Counted from the stretch's first letter, positions 50,951 to 63,925 are shown. The stretch is DNA of 64,000 nt from Enterobacter sp. SA187 (GCF_001888805.2 NZ_CP019113.1:1364001-1428000), one strand, 5' to 3'. Notes: generated by a model not told the origin, from the letters alone. Program-made: numbers and translations.

Positions 50951-52402
50951 ATGCATTTCCGTGCCATAACCCGAATTGTTGGACTGCTGGTCATTTTATT
51001 TTCCGGGACCATGATCCTGCCCGGACTGGTCGCTCTCCTTTACCGTGACGGTGCGGGGCGCGCATTTACACAAACCTTTTTTGTGGCGCTGGCGATTGGT
51101 TCGCTGCTGTGGTGGCCCAACCGCCGCCAGAAGGGCGAACTGAAATCCCGGGAAGGCTTTCTGATCGTCGTGCTGTTCTGGACGGTGCTGGGCAGCGTGG
51201 GGGCATTGCCCTTTATTTTCTCTGAACGCCCAAACCTGACGGTCACCGATGCGTTTTTTGAATCTTTCTCCGGTTTAACCACCACCGGGGCGACGACGCT
51301 GGTGGGGCTGGACACGCTACCGCATGCCATCCTGTTCTACCGGCAGATGCTGCAATGGTTCGGCGGTATGGGGATCATCGTGCTGGCGGTGGCCATTCTG
51401 CCTATCCTCGGGGTCGGGGGGATGCAGCTCTATCGCGCGGAAATGCCCGGCCCGCTGAAAGATAACAAAATGCGCCCGCGTATTGCCGAAACGGCGAAAA
51501 CCCTGTGGCTTATCTATGTCCTGCTGACGGTGGCCTGTGCGCTGGCGTTATGGTTTGCCGGGATGCCCGCTTTTGATGCTATCAGCCATAGTTTCGCCAC
51601 CATCGCCATTGGCGGTTTCTCCACCCATGACGCCAGCGTGGGTTACTTCGACAGTCCGACCATTAACACCATTATCGCTATTTTCCTGCTGATCTCCGGC
51701 TGTAACTATGGCCTGCACTTCTCTTTATTAAGCGGTCGCAACCTGAAAGTGTACTCGCGCGATCCGGAATTCAGGATGTTTATCGGCGTGCAACTGACGC
51801 TGGTGTTCATCTGTACGCTGGTGCTGTGGTTCCACGATGTGTACGACTCGGCGGTCACCACCCTTAACCAGGCTTTTTTCCAGGTGGTGTCGATGGCGAC
51901 GACCGCCGGATTTACTACCGACAGCATTGCGCGCTGGCCGCTGTTCCTGCCGGTGCTGTTACTCTGTTCGGCTTTTATTGGCGGCTGCGCCGGGTCAACG
52001 GGGGGCGGGCTGAAAGTGATCCGTATCCTGCTACTGTTTAAGCAGGGCAACCGTGAACTGAAGCGTCTGGTCCACCCGAATGCGGTTTACAGCATCAAGC
52101 TGGGGAACCGAGCGTTACCGGAACGTATTCTGGAAGCGGTATGGGGGTTCTTCTCCGCATATGCGCTGGTGTTTATCGTCAGTATGCTGGCCATCATTGC
52201 TACCGGCGTGGACGATTTCTCTGCTTTTGCCTCCGTGGTGGCAACGCTGAATAACCTCGGCCCGGGGCTGGGCGTGGTGGCTGATAACTTTGCCAGTATG
52301 AATCCCATCGCCAAGTGGGTACTCATCGCCAACATGCTGTTTGGTCGTCTTGAAGTCTTTACGTTGTTGGTGCTCTTCACCCCAACGTTCTGGCGTGAAT
52401 AA
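50951..52402 (+). CDS. trkH: Trk potassium uptake membrane subunit TrkH
   Basis: A 483-residue inner-membrane potassium channel-like transporter, same length as E. coli. The four selectivity-filter loops are recognisable as TTTGATTLVG, TIAIGGFSTHDAS, MATTAGFTTDS and NNLGPGLG, each between two helices. It needs cytoplasmic TrkA, encoded elsewhere. hemG begins 10 bp after it, the conserved trkH-hemG pair. Confidence 0.97.
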   Translation: MHFRAITRIVGLLVILFSGTMILPGLVALLYRDGAGRAFTQTFFVALAIGSLLWWPNRRQKGELKSREGFLIVVLFWTVLGSVGALPFIFSERPNLTVTDAFFESFSGLTTTGATTLVGLDTLPHAILFYRQMLQWFGGMGIIVLAVAILPILGVGGMQLYRAEMPGPLKDNKMRPRIAETAKTLWLIYVLLTVACALALWFAGMPAFDAISHSFATIAIGGFSTHDASVGYFDSPTINTIIAIFLLISGCNYGLHFSLLSGRNLKVYSRDPEFRMFIGVQLTLVFICTLVLWFHDVYDSAVTTLNQAFFQVVSMATTAGFTTDSIARWPLFLPVLLLCSAFIGGCAGSTGGGLKVIRILLLFKQGNRELKRLVHPNAVYSIKLGNRALPERILEAVWGFFSAYALVFIVSMLAIIATGVDDFSAFASVVATLNNLGPGLGVVADNFASMNPIAKWVLIANMLFGRLEVFTLLVLFTPTFWRE

Positions 52403-52412
52403 GGAAGCTTTT

Positions 52413-52964
52413 GTGAAAACGTTAATATTGTTCTCCACCCGGGACGGGCAAACGCGTGAAATTGCCTCTTTTATAGCATCCCAGCTTAATGAGCTTGGCG
52501 TGCATGCGGATGTGGTGAATCTGAATCGCGCCGATGCGATTAACTGGGCTGAATATCATCGTGTCGTGATTGGGGCATCAATTCGCTACGGACATTTTCA
52601 TCCGGCAGTGGACCGCTTCGTTAAAAAGCACCTGCAGGAGCTGAACGCGCGACCGGGTGCTTTCTTCTCGGTGAACCTGGTGGCGCGTAAGCCGGAGAAG
52701 CGTACGCCGCAGACCAACAGCTATACCCGCAAGTTCCTGCTTAACTCGCCATGGCAGCCAGACCAGTGTGCCGTGTTTGCGGGGGCGCTTCGTTATCCGC
52801 GTTATGGCTGGCTTGATCGCGTCATGATCCGTCTGATTATGAAAATGACGGGCGGTGAAACGGATACCAGTAAAGAAGTGGTGTATACCGACTGGGATAA
52901 TGTCGCCGCTTTCGCCCGTGATATCGCTCATTTAACCCACAAATCGTCGTTAAATCAGGCGTAA
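52413..52964 (+). CDS. hemG: Menaquinone-dependent protoporphyrinogen IX dehydrogenase HemG
   Basis: A 183-residue flavodoxin-like membrane-associated enzyme (E. coli 181) oxidising protoporphyrinogen IX to protoporphyrin IX. The FMN phosphate loop is LFSTRDGQTREIA (residues 6-18), and RKPEKRTPQTNSY lies in the insert typical of HemG. Translation starts at GTG 52413 with AAGGAAG upstream; the longer frame into trkH is not used. In E. coli hemG precedes rrnA; here it precedes an rRNA operon with a tRNA-Glu spacer. Confidence 0.95.
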   Translation: MKTLILFSTRDGQTREIASFIASQLNELGVHADVVNLNRADAINWAEYHRVVIGASIRYGHFHPAVDRFVKKHLQELNARPGAFFSVNLVARKPEKRTPQTNSYTRKFLLNSPWQPDQCAVFAGALRYPRYGWLDRVMIRLIMKMTGGETDTSKEVVYTDWDNVAAFARDIAHLTHKSSLNQA

Positions 52965-53007
52965 CGCCTGGAAATTGAGCGGTTAAAAAGTTTTTTGCAT
53001 TTTAGAC

Positions 53008-53035
53008 TTGTCAGCCCGGAATAACTCCCTATAAT
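53008..53035 (+). promoter_or_regulatory. rrn P1 promoter
   Basis: TTGTCA (53008-53013) and TATAAT (53030-53035) with a 16 bp spacer, followed by a GC-rich discriminator GCGCC. The spacer is almost the same as in E. coli rrnB P1. This is the growth-rate and ppGpp-controlled promoter. Confidence 0.93.
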
Positions 53036-53128
53036 GCGCCACCACTGACACGGAACAACGGCTTACAGGCCACCGGGTCAGAAGGTCTTCCTCCGGGAAT
53101 GACCGGCAGAGAAAAGCAAAATAATCGC

Positions 53129-53156
53129 TTGACTCTGAATGAGGAAAACGTATTAT
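53129..53156 (+). promoter_or_regulatory. rrn P2 promoter
   Basis: TTGACT (53129-53134) and TATTAT (53151-53156) with a 16 bp spacer, about 120 bp after P1, the usual distance. Confidence 0.88.
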
Positions 53157-53194
53157 ACGGGACCTCGCGACACAGCGCCAAAGCGCGTCGCAAC

Positions 53195-53206
53195 TGCTCT
53201 TTAACA
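53195..53206 (+). promoter_or_regulatory. rrn leader boxA
   Basis: TGCTCTTTAACA is the canonical boxA bound by NusB-NusE for rRNA antitermination. A second copy of its core, TGCTCTTTAA, lies in the 16S-23S spacer at 55112-55121. Confidence 0.9.
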
Positions 53207-53338
53207 ATTTATCAGACAATCTGTGTGGGCACTCAAGGACATGGATTCTTAAACGTCGAAAGACGCTAAATGAATACCAAGTCTCTGGAGTGAACATACG
53301 TAATTCATTACGAAGTTTAATTCACGAGCATCAAACTT

Positions 53339-54878
<1,540 letters not shown>

Positions 54879-54963
54879 CCTGAAAGAACCTGCCTTGCAG
54901 TGCTCACACAGATTGTCTGATGAACGTAATGAGCAAGACGGCTGCGAAGTCGTGACACCTCGT

Positions 54964-55038
54964 GTCCCCTTCGTCTAGCGGTTAGGACTCCGCCCTTTCA
55001 CGGCGGCAACAGGGGTTCGAATCCCCTAGGGGACGCCA
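54964..55038 (+). tRNA. gltT: tRNA-Glu (TTC)
   Basis: A 75-nt cloverleaf in the 16S-23S spacer, from GTCCCCTTCGTCTAG to GGGGACGCCA with encoded CCA and anticodon TTC in CCCTTTCACGG. A single tRNA-Glu spacer is the rrnB/C/E/G type of E. coli, not the Ile-Ala type of rrnA. Confidence 0.97.
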
Positions 55039-55111
55039 CTTGCTGGGTGTGAGTGAAAGGCACAACCAATCAGTATCTCAAAACAGACTTCCGAGTCTCG
55101 TTTGAGATATT

Positions 55112-55121
55112 TGCTCTTTAA
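55112..55121 (+). promoter_or_regulatory. boxA in the 16S-23S spacer
   Basis: TGCTCTTTAA repeats the leader boxA core ahead of 23S, as in E. coli, to keep antitermination going through the long 23S gene. Confidence 0.85.
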
Positions 55122-55247
55122 AAATCTGGATCAAGCTGAAAATTGAAACGACACGCTGTTTCTTTTCTCCGTAACAAGAAAAGAAAAATGGCGTGTTCGA
55201 GTCTCTCAAATTTTTGCAATCAGAAGTGAAACATCTTCGGGTTGTGA

Positions 55248-58153
<2,906 letters not shown>

Positions 58154-58243
58154 ACAACGCCGAAGATGTTTTGGCGGATTTGAGAGATTTTCAGCTGATA
58201 CAGATTAGTGTTTAATGCCTTAAGGCGTTAGACAGACAGAATT

Positions 58244-58363
58244 TGCCTGGCGGCACTAGCGCGGCGGTCCCACCTGACCCCATGCCGAACTCAGAAGTGA
58301 AACGCCGTAGCGCCGATGGTAGTGTGGGGTCTCCCCATGCGAGAGTAGGGAACTGCCAGGCAT
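58244..58363 (+). rRNA. rrf: 5S ribosomal RNA
   Basis: 120 nt, from TGCCTGGCGGCACTAGCG to GGAACTGCCAGGCAT, with complementary ends. It lies 90 bp after 23S. No distal tRNA follows. Confidence 0.97.
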
Positions 58364-58375
58364 CAAACAAAGCAG

Positions 58376-58402
58376 AAGGCCATTCTCACGGATGGCCTTT
58401 TT
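58376..58402 (+). terminator. rRNA operon terminator
   Basis: AAGGCCAT (58376-58383) pairs with ATGGCCTT (58392-58399), followed by a T-run and GCGTTT. It corresponds to terminator T2 of E. coli rrnB; nothing like T1 lies between it and the 5S gene. Confidence 0.92.
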
Positions 58403-58505
58403 GCGTTTGGCGATCTCCCTGACGCCATCCTCCACACGACTAACCACAAGCGATCCCGCCATATATACGGTAAACTAGCCGTGTTTTTGTCTCTGGATAG
58501 CGTCT

Positions 58506-59534
58506 ATGAATCACTCCCTTAAGCCCTGGAATACATTTGGTATAGCGCGTCAGGCCGCACGCATTGTTCGTGCAGAGAATGAGCAACAGTTACTCTCTGC
58601 CTGGCAGGAAGCGGTAAAAAATCAGCGTCCGGTTCTGCTACTGGGAGAAGGTAGTAATGTTCTTTTCCTGGAAGACTTTGCCGGCACCGTCATTGTGAAC
58701 CGTATTATGGGCATCGAGGCGGTGGAACGATCAGATGCATGGCATCTGCACGTCGGGGCAGGGGAAAACTGGCATAAGTTTGTCCAGTACACGCTGGATA
58801 ACGGTATGCCCGGGCTTGAAAACCTTGCGCTGATCCCCGGCTGTGTCGGTTCATCTCCTATTCAGAACATTGGCGCATACGGGATTGAACTCCAGCGGGT
58901 TTGTGAGTATGTCGACTGTCTTGAGCTCGAGTCCGGTAAAAGGCTGCGTCTGAGCGCTGCAGAGTGTCAATTCGGCTATCGCGACAGTGCTTTCAAACAC
59001 CAGTATCAGGATCGTTATGCCATCGTTGCCGTTGGTTTCCGCCTGTCAAAAACATGGCAGCCTGTACTGACCTATGGCGATTTAACGCGCCTTGATCCGC
59101 AGAGAGTCACGCCTCTGGATGTATTTAATTCGGTGTGCCACATGCGCATGACAAAGCTTCCGGATCCAAAAGTGAATGGTAACGCAGGCAGCTTTTTCAA
59201 GAACCCGGTTATCACCGCTGAGCAAGCCCAGGCATTGCTGGCGCAGTTTCCTGCCGCCCCGCACTATCCTCAGGCTGATGGCAGCGTGAAGCTGGCCGCT
59301 GGCTGGCTTATCGATCAGTGTGATTTAAAAGGAACGACGCTGGGCGGCGCGGCTGTGCACCGTCAGCAAGCTCTGGTGCTGATTAATACTGGCGACGCCA
59401 CCAGTGACGATGTGGTAAAACTCGCCCACCATGTTCGCCAGCAGGTCGGTAATAAATTTAGTGTCTGGCTGGAGCCGGAAGTGCGATTTATCGGCCAGAC
59501 GGGTGAAGTAAATGCAGTGGAGATTATCGCGTGA
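58506..59534 (+). CDS. murB: UDP-N-acetylenolpyruvoylglucosamine reductase MurB
   Basis: A 342-residue FAD enzyme (same as E. coli) making UDP-N-acetylmuramate from the enolpyruvyl intermediate in peptidoglycan synthesis. FAD-binding LLGEGSNVLFLEDF and IPGCVGSSPIQNIGAYG, the catalytic Ser in GNAGSFFKNP and the Glu of LEPEVRFIG are present. A GTAAACTAG-type -10 lies about 35 bp upstream. It overlaps birA by 4 nt, as in E. coli. Confidence 0.97.
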   Translation: MNHSLKPWNTFGIARQAARIVRAENEQQLLSAWQEAVKNQRPVLLLGEGSNVLFLEDFAGTVIVNRIMGIEAVERSDAWHLHVGAGENWHKFVQYTLDNGMPGLENLALIPGCVGSSPIQNIGAYGIELQRVCEYVDCLELESGKRLRLSAAECQFGYRDSAFKHQYQDRYAIVAVGFRLSKTWQPVLTYGDLTRLDPQRVTPLDVFNSVCHMRMTKLPDPKVNGNAGSFFKNPVITAEQAQALLAQFPAAPHYPQADGSVKLAAGWLIDQCDLKGTTLGGAAVHRQQALVLINTGDATSDDVVKLAHHVRQQVGNKFSVWLEPEVRFIGQTGEVNAVEIIA

Positions 59535-60493
59535 AGGACAATACCATTCCATTAACTCTGATCTCCATTCTGGCAGATGGCGAATTTCATTCTGGCGAAC
59601 AGCTGGGTGAACATCTTGGCATGAGCAGGGCGGCGATTAATAAGCATGTCCAGACTTTGCGTGACTGGGGCGTAGATGTCTTTACCGTGCCTGGTAAAGG
59701 TTACAGTCTGCCAGAGCCAATCCAGTTGCTGGATGACGCATTTATCAGCGGGCAGTTTAATGAGGGGAATATTGCCGTTCTTCCGGTAATAGACTCAACG
59801 AACCAGTATCTGATGGATCGCATGGATCAATTACATTCTGGTGATGCCTGTGTGGCGGAATATCAGCAGGCCGGACGCGGCAGACGCGGACGGAAGTGGT
59901 TTTCACCTTTCGGCGCCAATCTGTATCTTTCCATGTACTGGCGTCTGGAACAGGGCCCGGCTGCCGCTATGGGGCTGAGTCTGGTTATCGGTATTGTCAT
60001 GGCAGAGGTATTACAGGCGCTGGGTGCTGAAGAGGTGCGTGTAAAATGGCCCAACGATTTATACCTTCAGGACAGAAAGCTCGCAGGTATTCTGGTGGAA
60101 CTGACCGGAAAAACGGGGGATGCCGCACAGATAGTTATAGGGGCGGGTATTAACCTCGCCATGCGCAACGTTGAAGCTGACATTGTGAATCAGGGCTGGA
60201 TCAACCTCCAGGAGGCCGGGATCGCCGTGGATCGCAATCAGCTGGCAGTACGCCTCATTAGCGAACTACGTGCCGCACTACACCTGTTTGAACAGGAAGG
60301 TTTAAGCCCGTACCTGATGCGCTGGAAAAAGCTGGATAACTTTATTAACCGGCCGGTGAAGCTAATTATCGGCGACAAAGAGATTTACGGTATTTCCCGC
60401 GGTATCGACGCTCAGGGGGCATTATTACTTGAGCAGGATGGTATTACCAAGCCATGGGTCGGTGGCGAAATATCATTAAGAAGTGCCGGATAA
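59531..60493 (+). CDS. birA: Biotin ligase / biotin operon repressor BirA
   Basis: A 320-residue bifunctional protein (E. coli 321) with GTG start. The N-terminal winged helix (GEQLGEHLGMSRAAINKHVQTL) binds the bio operator. The central ligase domain has the biotinyl-AMP loop GRGRRGRKWFSPFGANLYLS (about residues 115-134) and KWPNDLYLQDRKLAGILVE, and a C-terminal SH3-like domain follows. It biotinylates the acetyl-CoA carboxylase subunit and represses biotin synthesis. It is convergent with coaA. Confidence 0.97.
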   Translation: MKDNTIPLTLISILADGEFHSGEQLGEHLGMSRAAINKHVQTLRDWGVDVFTVPGKGYSLPEPIQLLDDAFISGQFNEGNIAVLPVIDSTNQYLMDRMDQLHSGDACVAEYQQAGRGRRGRKWFSPFGANLYLSMYWRLEQGPAAAMGLSLVIGIVMAEVLQALGAEEVRVKWPNDLYLQDRKLAGILVELTGKTGDAAQIVIGAGINLAMRNVEADIVNQGWINLQEAGIAVDRNQLAVRLISELRAALHLFEQEGLSPYLMRWKKLDNFINRPVKLIIGDKEIYGISRGIDAQGALLLEQDGITKPWVGGEISLRSAG

Positions 60494-60522
60494 AAAAAGG
60501 AGAGCATAATGCTCTCCTTTTT
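60494..60522. terminator. Bidirectional terminator between birA and coaA
   Basis: A near-perfect palindrome around AAAAAGGAGAGCAT / ATGCTCTCCTTTTT with T-runs on both strands, so it can end both convergent genes. Confidence 0.9.
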
Positions 60523-60524
60523 GT

Positions 60525-61475
60525 TTATTTACGTAAACGGACCTGCTCTACGGCGTGATTGGCGCTCTTGGTCATAATCAGACTGGCGCGCTCACGGGTG
60601 GGTAGTATGTTTTCTTTTAAATTCAACCCGTTAATCTCTTTCCACAGGGAGGTGGCAATATTGACCGCTTCTTCCGTCGATAGTTTGGCATAGTTATGGA
60701 AATAAGAATCCGGGTTACTAAAAGCCCCTTCACGGAATTTCAGGAAGCGGTTGATATACCAGGTCTGTAATAAATCTTCCGGCGCATCAACATAAATAGA
60801 GAAGTCGACGAAGTCAGATACAAATACATGATGTGGATCGTGTGGATAATCCATACCGCTTTGCAGCACATTCAAACCTTCGAGAATAAGAATATCCGGC
60901 TGGGTTACCGTCTTATCACCGTCCGGGATCACGTCATAGATGAGGTGTGAATATACGGGCGCGGTGACGTTGGGTACGCCTGATTTGAGATCCGAGACAA
61001 ATTTCACCAGCCGGTGCATATCATAAGAAAGAGGGAAACCCTTCTTCTTCATCAACCCGCGTTCTTTCAACACTTCATTAGGGTGGAGGAAGCCATCGGT
61101 GGTAATCAGCTCAACGCGGCGATGTTCAGGCCAGCGGCTTAACAACGCCTGAAGCACACGTGCAGTGGTGCTTTTACCCACGGCTACGCTGCCGGCAATA
61201 CTAATGATGTAGGGTATGCGTTCCCCGTTAGTGCCCAGAAACTGCTCCAGTACGGCCTGACGACGCAGATTCGAACTGATGTAGAAATTGAGTAAACGTG
61301 ACAACGGCAGATAAATCTCTGCAACTTCTTCCAGAGAAAGGTCTTCGTTGATGCCTTTTAACCGCGCGATTTCACCTTCTGTCAGGGTCATCGGCACTGA
61401 ATCACGAAGGGCAGCCCACTGGCTGCGGTTAAACTCAAGGTAAGGCGTCATTAACGATTGCTCTTTTTTACTCAT
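60525..61475 (-). CDS. coaA: Pantothenate kinase CoaA
   Basis: A 316-residue cytoplasmic kinase, same length as E. coli, catalysing the first committed step of coenzyme A synthesis, with feedback inhibition by CoA. Walker A is GSVAVGKSTT (about residues 95-104); DGFLHPNEVL, YDMHRLVKFVSDLK and LEGLNVLQSGMDYP are further family segments. I take the E. coli-like start MSKKEQSLMTPY at 61475; an ATG at 61481 (two residues longer) has a slightly better placed AGG and may be used instead. Confidence 0.95.
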   Translation of the reverse strand: MSKKEQSLMTPYLEFNRSQWAALRDSVPMTLTEGEIARLKGINEDLSLEEVAEIYLPLSRLLNFYISSNLRRQAVLEQFLGTNGERIPYIISIAGSVAVGKSTTARVLQALLSRWPEHRRVELITTDGFLHPNEVLKERGLMKKKGFPLSYDMHRLVKFVSDLKSGVPNVTAPVYSHLIYDVIPDGDKTVTQPDILILEGLNVLQSGMDYPHDPHHVFVSDFVDFSIYVDAPEDLLQTWYINRFLKFREGAFSNPDSYFHNYAKLSTEEAVNIATSLWKEINGLNLKENILPTRERASLIMTKSANHAVEQVRLRK

Positions 61476-61609
61476 AAGCATATGTCTGCCTGCCATGCTC
61501 ATTTCCCGCTCAATCACTGCTGTTCAGTGAGACACCGAATATTCAGACCGCGACAATGGCACGCTGCATGTAAGTTAAATTTGGACAATACGCAGGAGGG
61601 TAACACCAG

Positions 61610-61687
61610 ATGAAAAGGAATAATAAGAAAAAATCACCTCGACGGGCGGATTCAAAGGCGAGCATCACGAAAGCAGGAATCAGGTGA
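61610..61687 (+). CDS. Possible small basic protein, 25 residues
   Basis: ATG 61610 opens a 25-codon frame ending in TGA 61685-61687, with an unusually strong AGGAGG at 61594-61599 (10 nt spacing). Ten of 25 residues are Lys or Arg (MKRNNKKKSPRR at the start). There is no membrane helix. I do not recognise a family. It could equally be chance in an untranslated leader; conservation was not tested. Confidence 0.35.
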   Translation: MKRNNKKKSPRRADSKASITKAGIR

Positions 61688-61818
61688 GATTGCGCTATAA
61701 AAGAGAAGTACAACCTTCGCACAGGTAATAAGATAGCGCGCGGCGCACATAGCCTTCTTCAGGCTGGCGAGGATGATCGGTTTATGCGCGGCCTTTTCAC
61801 CTCACCTACCCCTAACTT

Positions 61819-61833
61819 GCTGAATAATTGTTC
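61819..61833 (+). promoter_or_regulatory. Possible Fis site upstream of the tRNA-tufB promoter
   Basis: GCTGAATAATTGTTC fits the degenerate Fis consensus with one mismatch and lies near -120 relative to the tRNA operon start. The E. coli thrU-tufB operon is known to be Fis-activated from upstream sites. Confidence 0.35.
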
Positions 61834-61912
61834 TGCTCTGCATGAAATTACAGCATTTTTCCATGCTGGCGCACAAAATGTGAGCGATAGAACGTTTTCT
61901 GCGATTTTTTTG

Positions 61913-61941
61913 TTGCATGCAGGCGCAGGTCTACCTAGAAT
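61913..61941 (+). promoter_or_regulatory. Promoter of the thrU-tyrU-glyT-thrT-tufB operon
   Basis: TTGCAT (61913-61918) and TAGAAT (61936-61941) with the optimal 17 bp spacer. An AT-rich UP-like segment lies upstream and a GCGCGC discriminator, typical of stringently controlled stable-RNA promoters, lies downstream. Confidence 0.88.
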
Positions 61942-61955
61942 GCGCGCTACTTGAT

Positions 61956-62031
<76 letters not shown>

Positions 62032-62039
62032 TCAAGTCC

Positions 62040-62124
<85 letters not shown>

Positions 62125-62180
62125 CTTTCTGGCAGCGTAAAAACTGTCTGGGCTGGTTGAAAGACTAACCGGCTCAAGCG

Positions 62181-62204
62181 AAAAAGAGACATGTCTCTTT
62201 TTTT
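62181..62204 (+). terminator. Palindrome with T-run between tyrU and glyT
   Basis: AAAAAGAGACA and TGTCTCTTTTT form a perfect inverted repeat followed by more T. It looks like an intrinsic terminator but lies inside the operon, so it may be a partial terminator or processing element. Confidence 0.45.
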
Positions 62205-62239
62205 GTCACAGAAAGAACTGGGTAGCCGAGTTTCAGGAT

Positions 62240-62314
<75 letters not shown>

Positions 62315-62319
62315 GACGT

Positions 62320-62395
62320 GCTGATATGGCTCAGTTGGTAGAGCGCACCCTTGGTAAGGGTGAGGTCCCCAGTTCGACTCTGGGTATCAGCACCA
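62320..62395 (+). tRNA. thrT: tRNA-Thr (GGT)
   Basis: 76 nt, from GCTGATATGGCTCAG to TATCAGCACCA, anticodon GGT in CTTGGTAAG. It lies 5 nt after glyT and 116 nt before tufB. Confidence 0.98.
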
Positions 62396-62511
62396 CTTCA
62401 CTTCTCCTTCCCGTTTCTCTCTGTGTAAGCTTAAATATTCAACATTTCAGGCATATCGCCTGGTTGATGTGGTGATATCACCGATTTATCCGTGTCTTAG
62501 AGGGACAATCG

Positions 62512-63696
62512 ATGTCTAAAGAAAAGTTTGAACGTACAAAACCGCACGTTAACGTCGGTACTATCGGCCACGTTGACCATGGCAAAACTACACTGACCGC
62601 TGCAATCACTACCGTTCTGGCTAAAACCTACGGTGGTTCTGCTCGTGCATTCGACCAGATCGATAACGCGCCGGAAGAAAAAGCTCGTGGTATCACCATC
62701 AACACTTCTCACGTTGAATACGACACCCCGACTCGCCACTACGCACACGTAGACTGCCCGGGCCACGCCGACTATGTTAAAAACATGATCACCGGTGCTG
62801 CTCAGATGGATGGCGCAATCCTGGTTGTTGCTGCGACTGACGGCCCGATGCCGCAGACCCGTGAGCACATCCTGCTGGGTCGCCAGGTAGGCGTTCCGTT
62901 CATCATCGTGTTCCTGAACAAATGCGACATGGTTGATGACGAAGAGCTGCTGGAACTGGTAGAGATGGAAGTTCGTGAACTGCTGTCTCAGTACGATTTC
63001 CCGGGCGACGACACCCCGATCGTACGTGGTTCTGCACTGAAAGCGCTGGAAGGCGAAGCACAGTGGGAAGAGAAAATCATCGAACTGGCTGGCTACCTGG
63101 ATTCTTACATCCCGGAACCAGAGCGTGCGATTGACAAGCCGTTCCTGCTGCCTATCGAAGACGTATTCTCCATCTCCGGCCGTGGTACTGTAGTAACCGG
63201 TCGTGTAGAGCGCGGTATCGTTAAAGTGGGCGAAGAAGTTGAAATCGTTGGTATCAAAGATACTGCGAAATCAACCTGTACTGGCGTTGAAATGTTCCGC
63301 AAACTGCTGGACGAAGGCCGTGCTGGTGAGAACGTTGGTGTTCTGCTGCGTGGTATCAAACGTGAAGAAATCGAACGTGGTCAGGTACTGGCTAAGCCGG
63401 GTTCCATCAAGCCGCACACCAAATTCGAATCTGAAGTTTACATCCTGTCCAAAGATGAAGGCGGCCGTCATACTCCGTTCTTCAAAGGCTACCGTCCGCA
63501 GTTCTACTTCCGTACAACTGACGTGACTGGCACCATCGAACTGCCGGAAGGCGTAGAGATGGTAATGCCGGGCGACAACATCAAAATGGTTGTTACCCTG
63601 ATCCACCCGATCGCGATGGACGACGGTCTGCGTTTCGCAATCCGTGAAGGCGGCCGTACCGTTGGCGCAGGCGTTGTTGCTAAAGTTCTTGGCTAA
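62512..63696 (+). CDS. tufB: Elongation factor Tu
   Basis: A 394-residue GTPase carrying aminoacyl-tRNA to the ribosome. The G1 motif GHVDHGKTTL, the switch region RGITINTSHVEYDT, DCPGHADYVKNM and NKCDMVDD are intact, followed by the two beta-barrel domains and the C-terminal GGRTVGAGVVAKVLG. Codon use is strongly biased, as expected for a very highly expressed gene. GAGGGA lies upstream of the ATG. As the last gene of the tRNA operon it corresponds to tufB; a tufA copy is expected elsewhere. Confidence 0.98.
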   Translation: MSKEKFERTKPHVNVGTIGHVDHGKTTLTAAITTVLAKTYGGSARAFDQIDNAPEEKARGITINTSHVEYDTPTRHYAHVDCPGHADYVKNMITGAAQMDGAILVVAATDGPMPQTREHILLGRQVGVPFIIVFLNKCDMVDDEELLELVEMEVRELLSQYDFPGDDTPIVRGSALKALEGEAQWEEKIIELAGYLDSYIPEPERAIDKPFLLPIEDVFSISGRGTVVTGRVERGIVKVGEEVEIVGIKDTAKSTCTGVEMFRKLLDEGRAGENVGVLLRGIKREEIERGQVLAKPGSIKPHTKFESEVYILSKDEGGRHTPFFKGYRPQFYFRTTDVTGTIELPEGVEMVMPGDNIKMVVTLIHPIAMDDGLRFAIREGGRTVGAGVVAKVLG

Positions 63697-63726
63697 TCGC
63701 TGATAACATTTGACGCAATGCGCATT

Positions 63727-63753
63727 AAAAGGGCATCATTTGATGCCCTTTTT
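63727..63753 (+). terminator. tufB terminator
   Basis: AAAAGGGCATCA (63727-63738) pairs with TGATGCCCTTTT (63741-63752), ending in a T-run: a standard intrinsic terminator 30 bp after the tufB stop. Confidence 0.93.
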
Positions 63754-63810
63754 GTACGCTTTCGAACCAGAACCTGGCTCATCAGTGATTTTATACGTCA
63801 TAATCATTGC

Positions 63811-63839
63811 TGAGACAGGCTCTGTAGAGGGCGTTAAGT
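63811..63839 (+). promoter_or_regulatory. Putative secE-nusG promoter
   Basis: TGAGAC (63811-63816), a 17 bp spacer and TTAAGT (63834-63839). The surrounding sequence resembles the E. coli secE promoter, but the -10 seems further from TATAAT than in E. coli as I remember it. The activity is uncertain. Confidence 0.4.
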
Positions 63840-63925
63840 CCGAAGCGCAATAGAGCATTTCGGTTTGGTTGCCTCGCTATGGCGGGGCAAAAATGTTTGT
63901 CTGAATTCTTGTGACAGGTTGGTTT

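Larger units (their letters stand above)
52965..53338 (+). promoter_or_regulatory. rRNA operon promoter and leader region
   Basis: This 374 bp gene-free stretch holds the whole rrn control region. There is an AT-rich UP-type element at 52981-53004, P1, P2, a boxA antitermination site, the left arm of the 16S RNase III stem (53211-53231, pairing with 54901-54921), and leader to the mature 16S end. I see no coding gene in it. Confidence 0.9.
61476..61955. other. Gene-poor region between coaA and the tRNA-tufB operon
   Basis: About 480 bp. It holds the coaA promoter (not assigned), a possible 25-codon basic ORF at 61610-61687, a Fis-like site at 61819-61833, a small CAGCAT/ATGCTG hairpin at 61851-61868 and the tRNA operon promoter at 61913-61941. 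Nothing else is recognisable. Confidence 0.6.
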
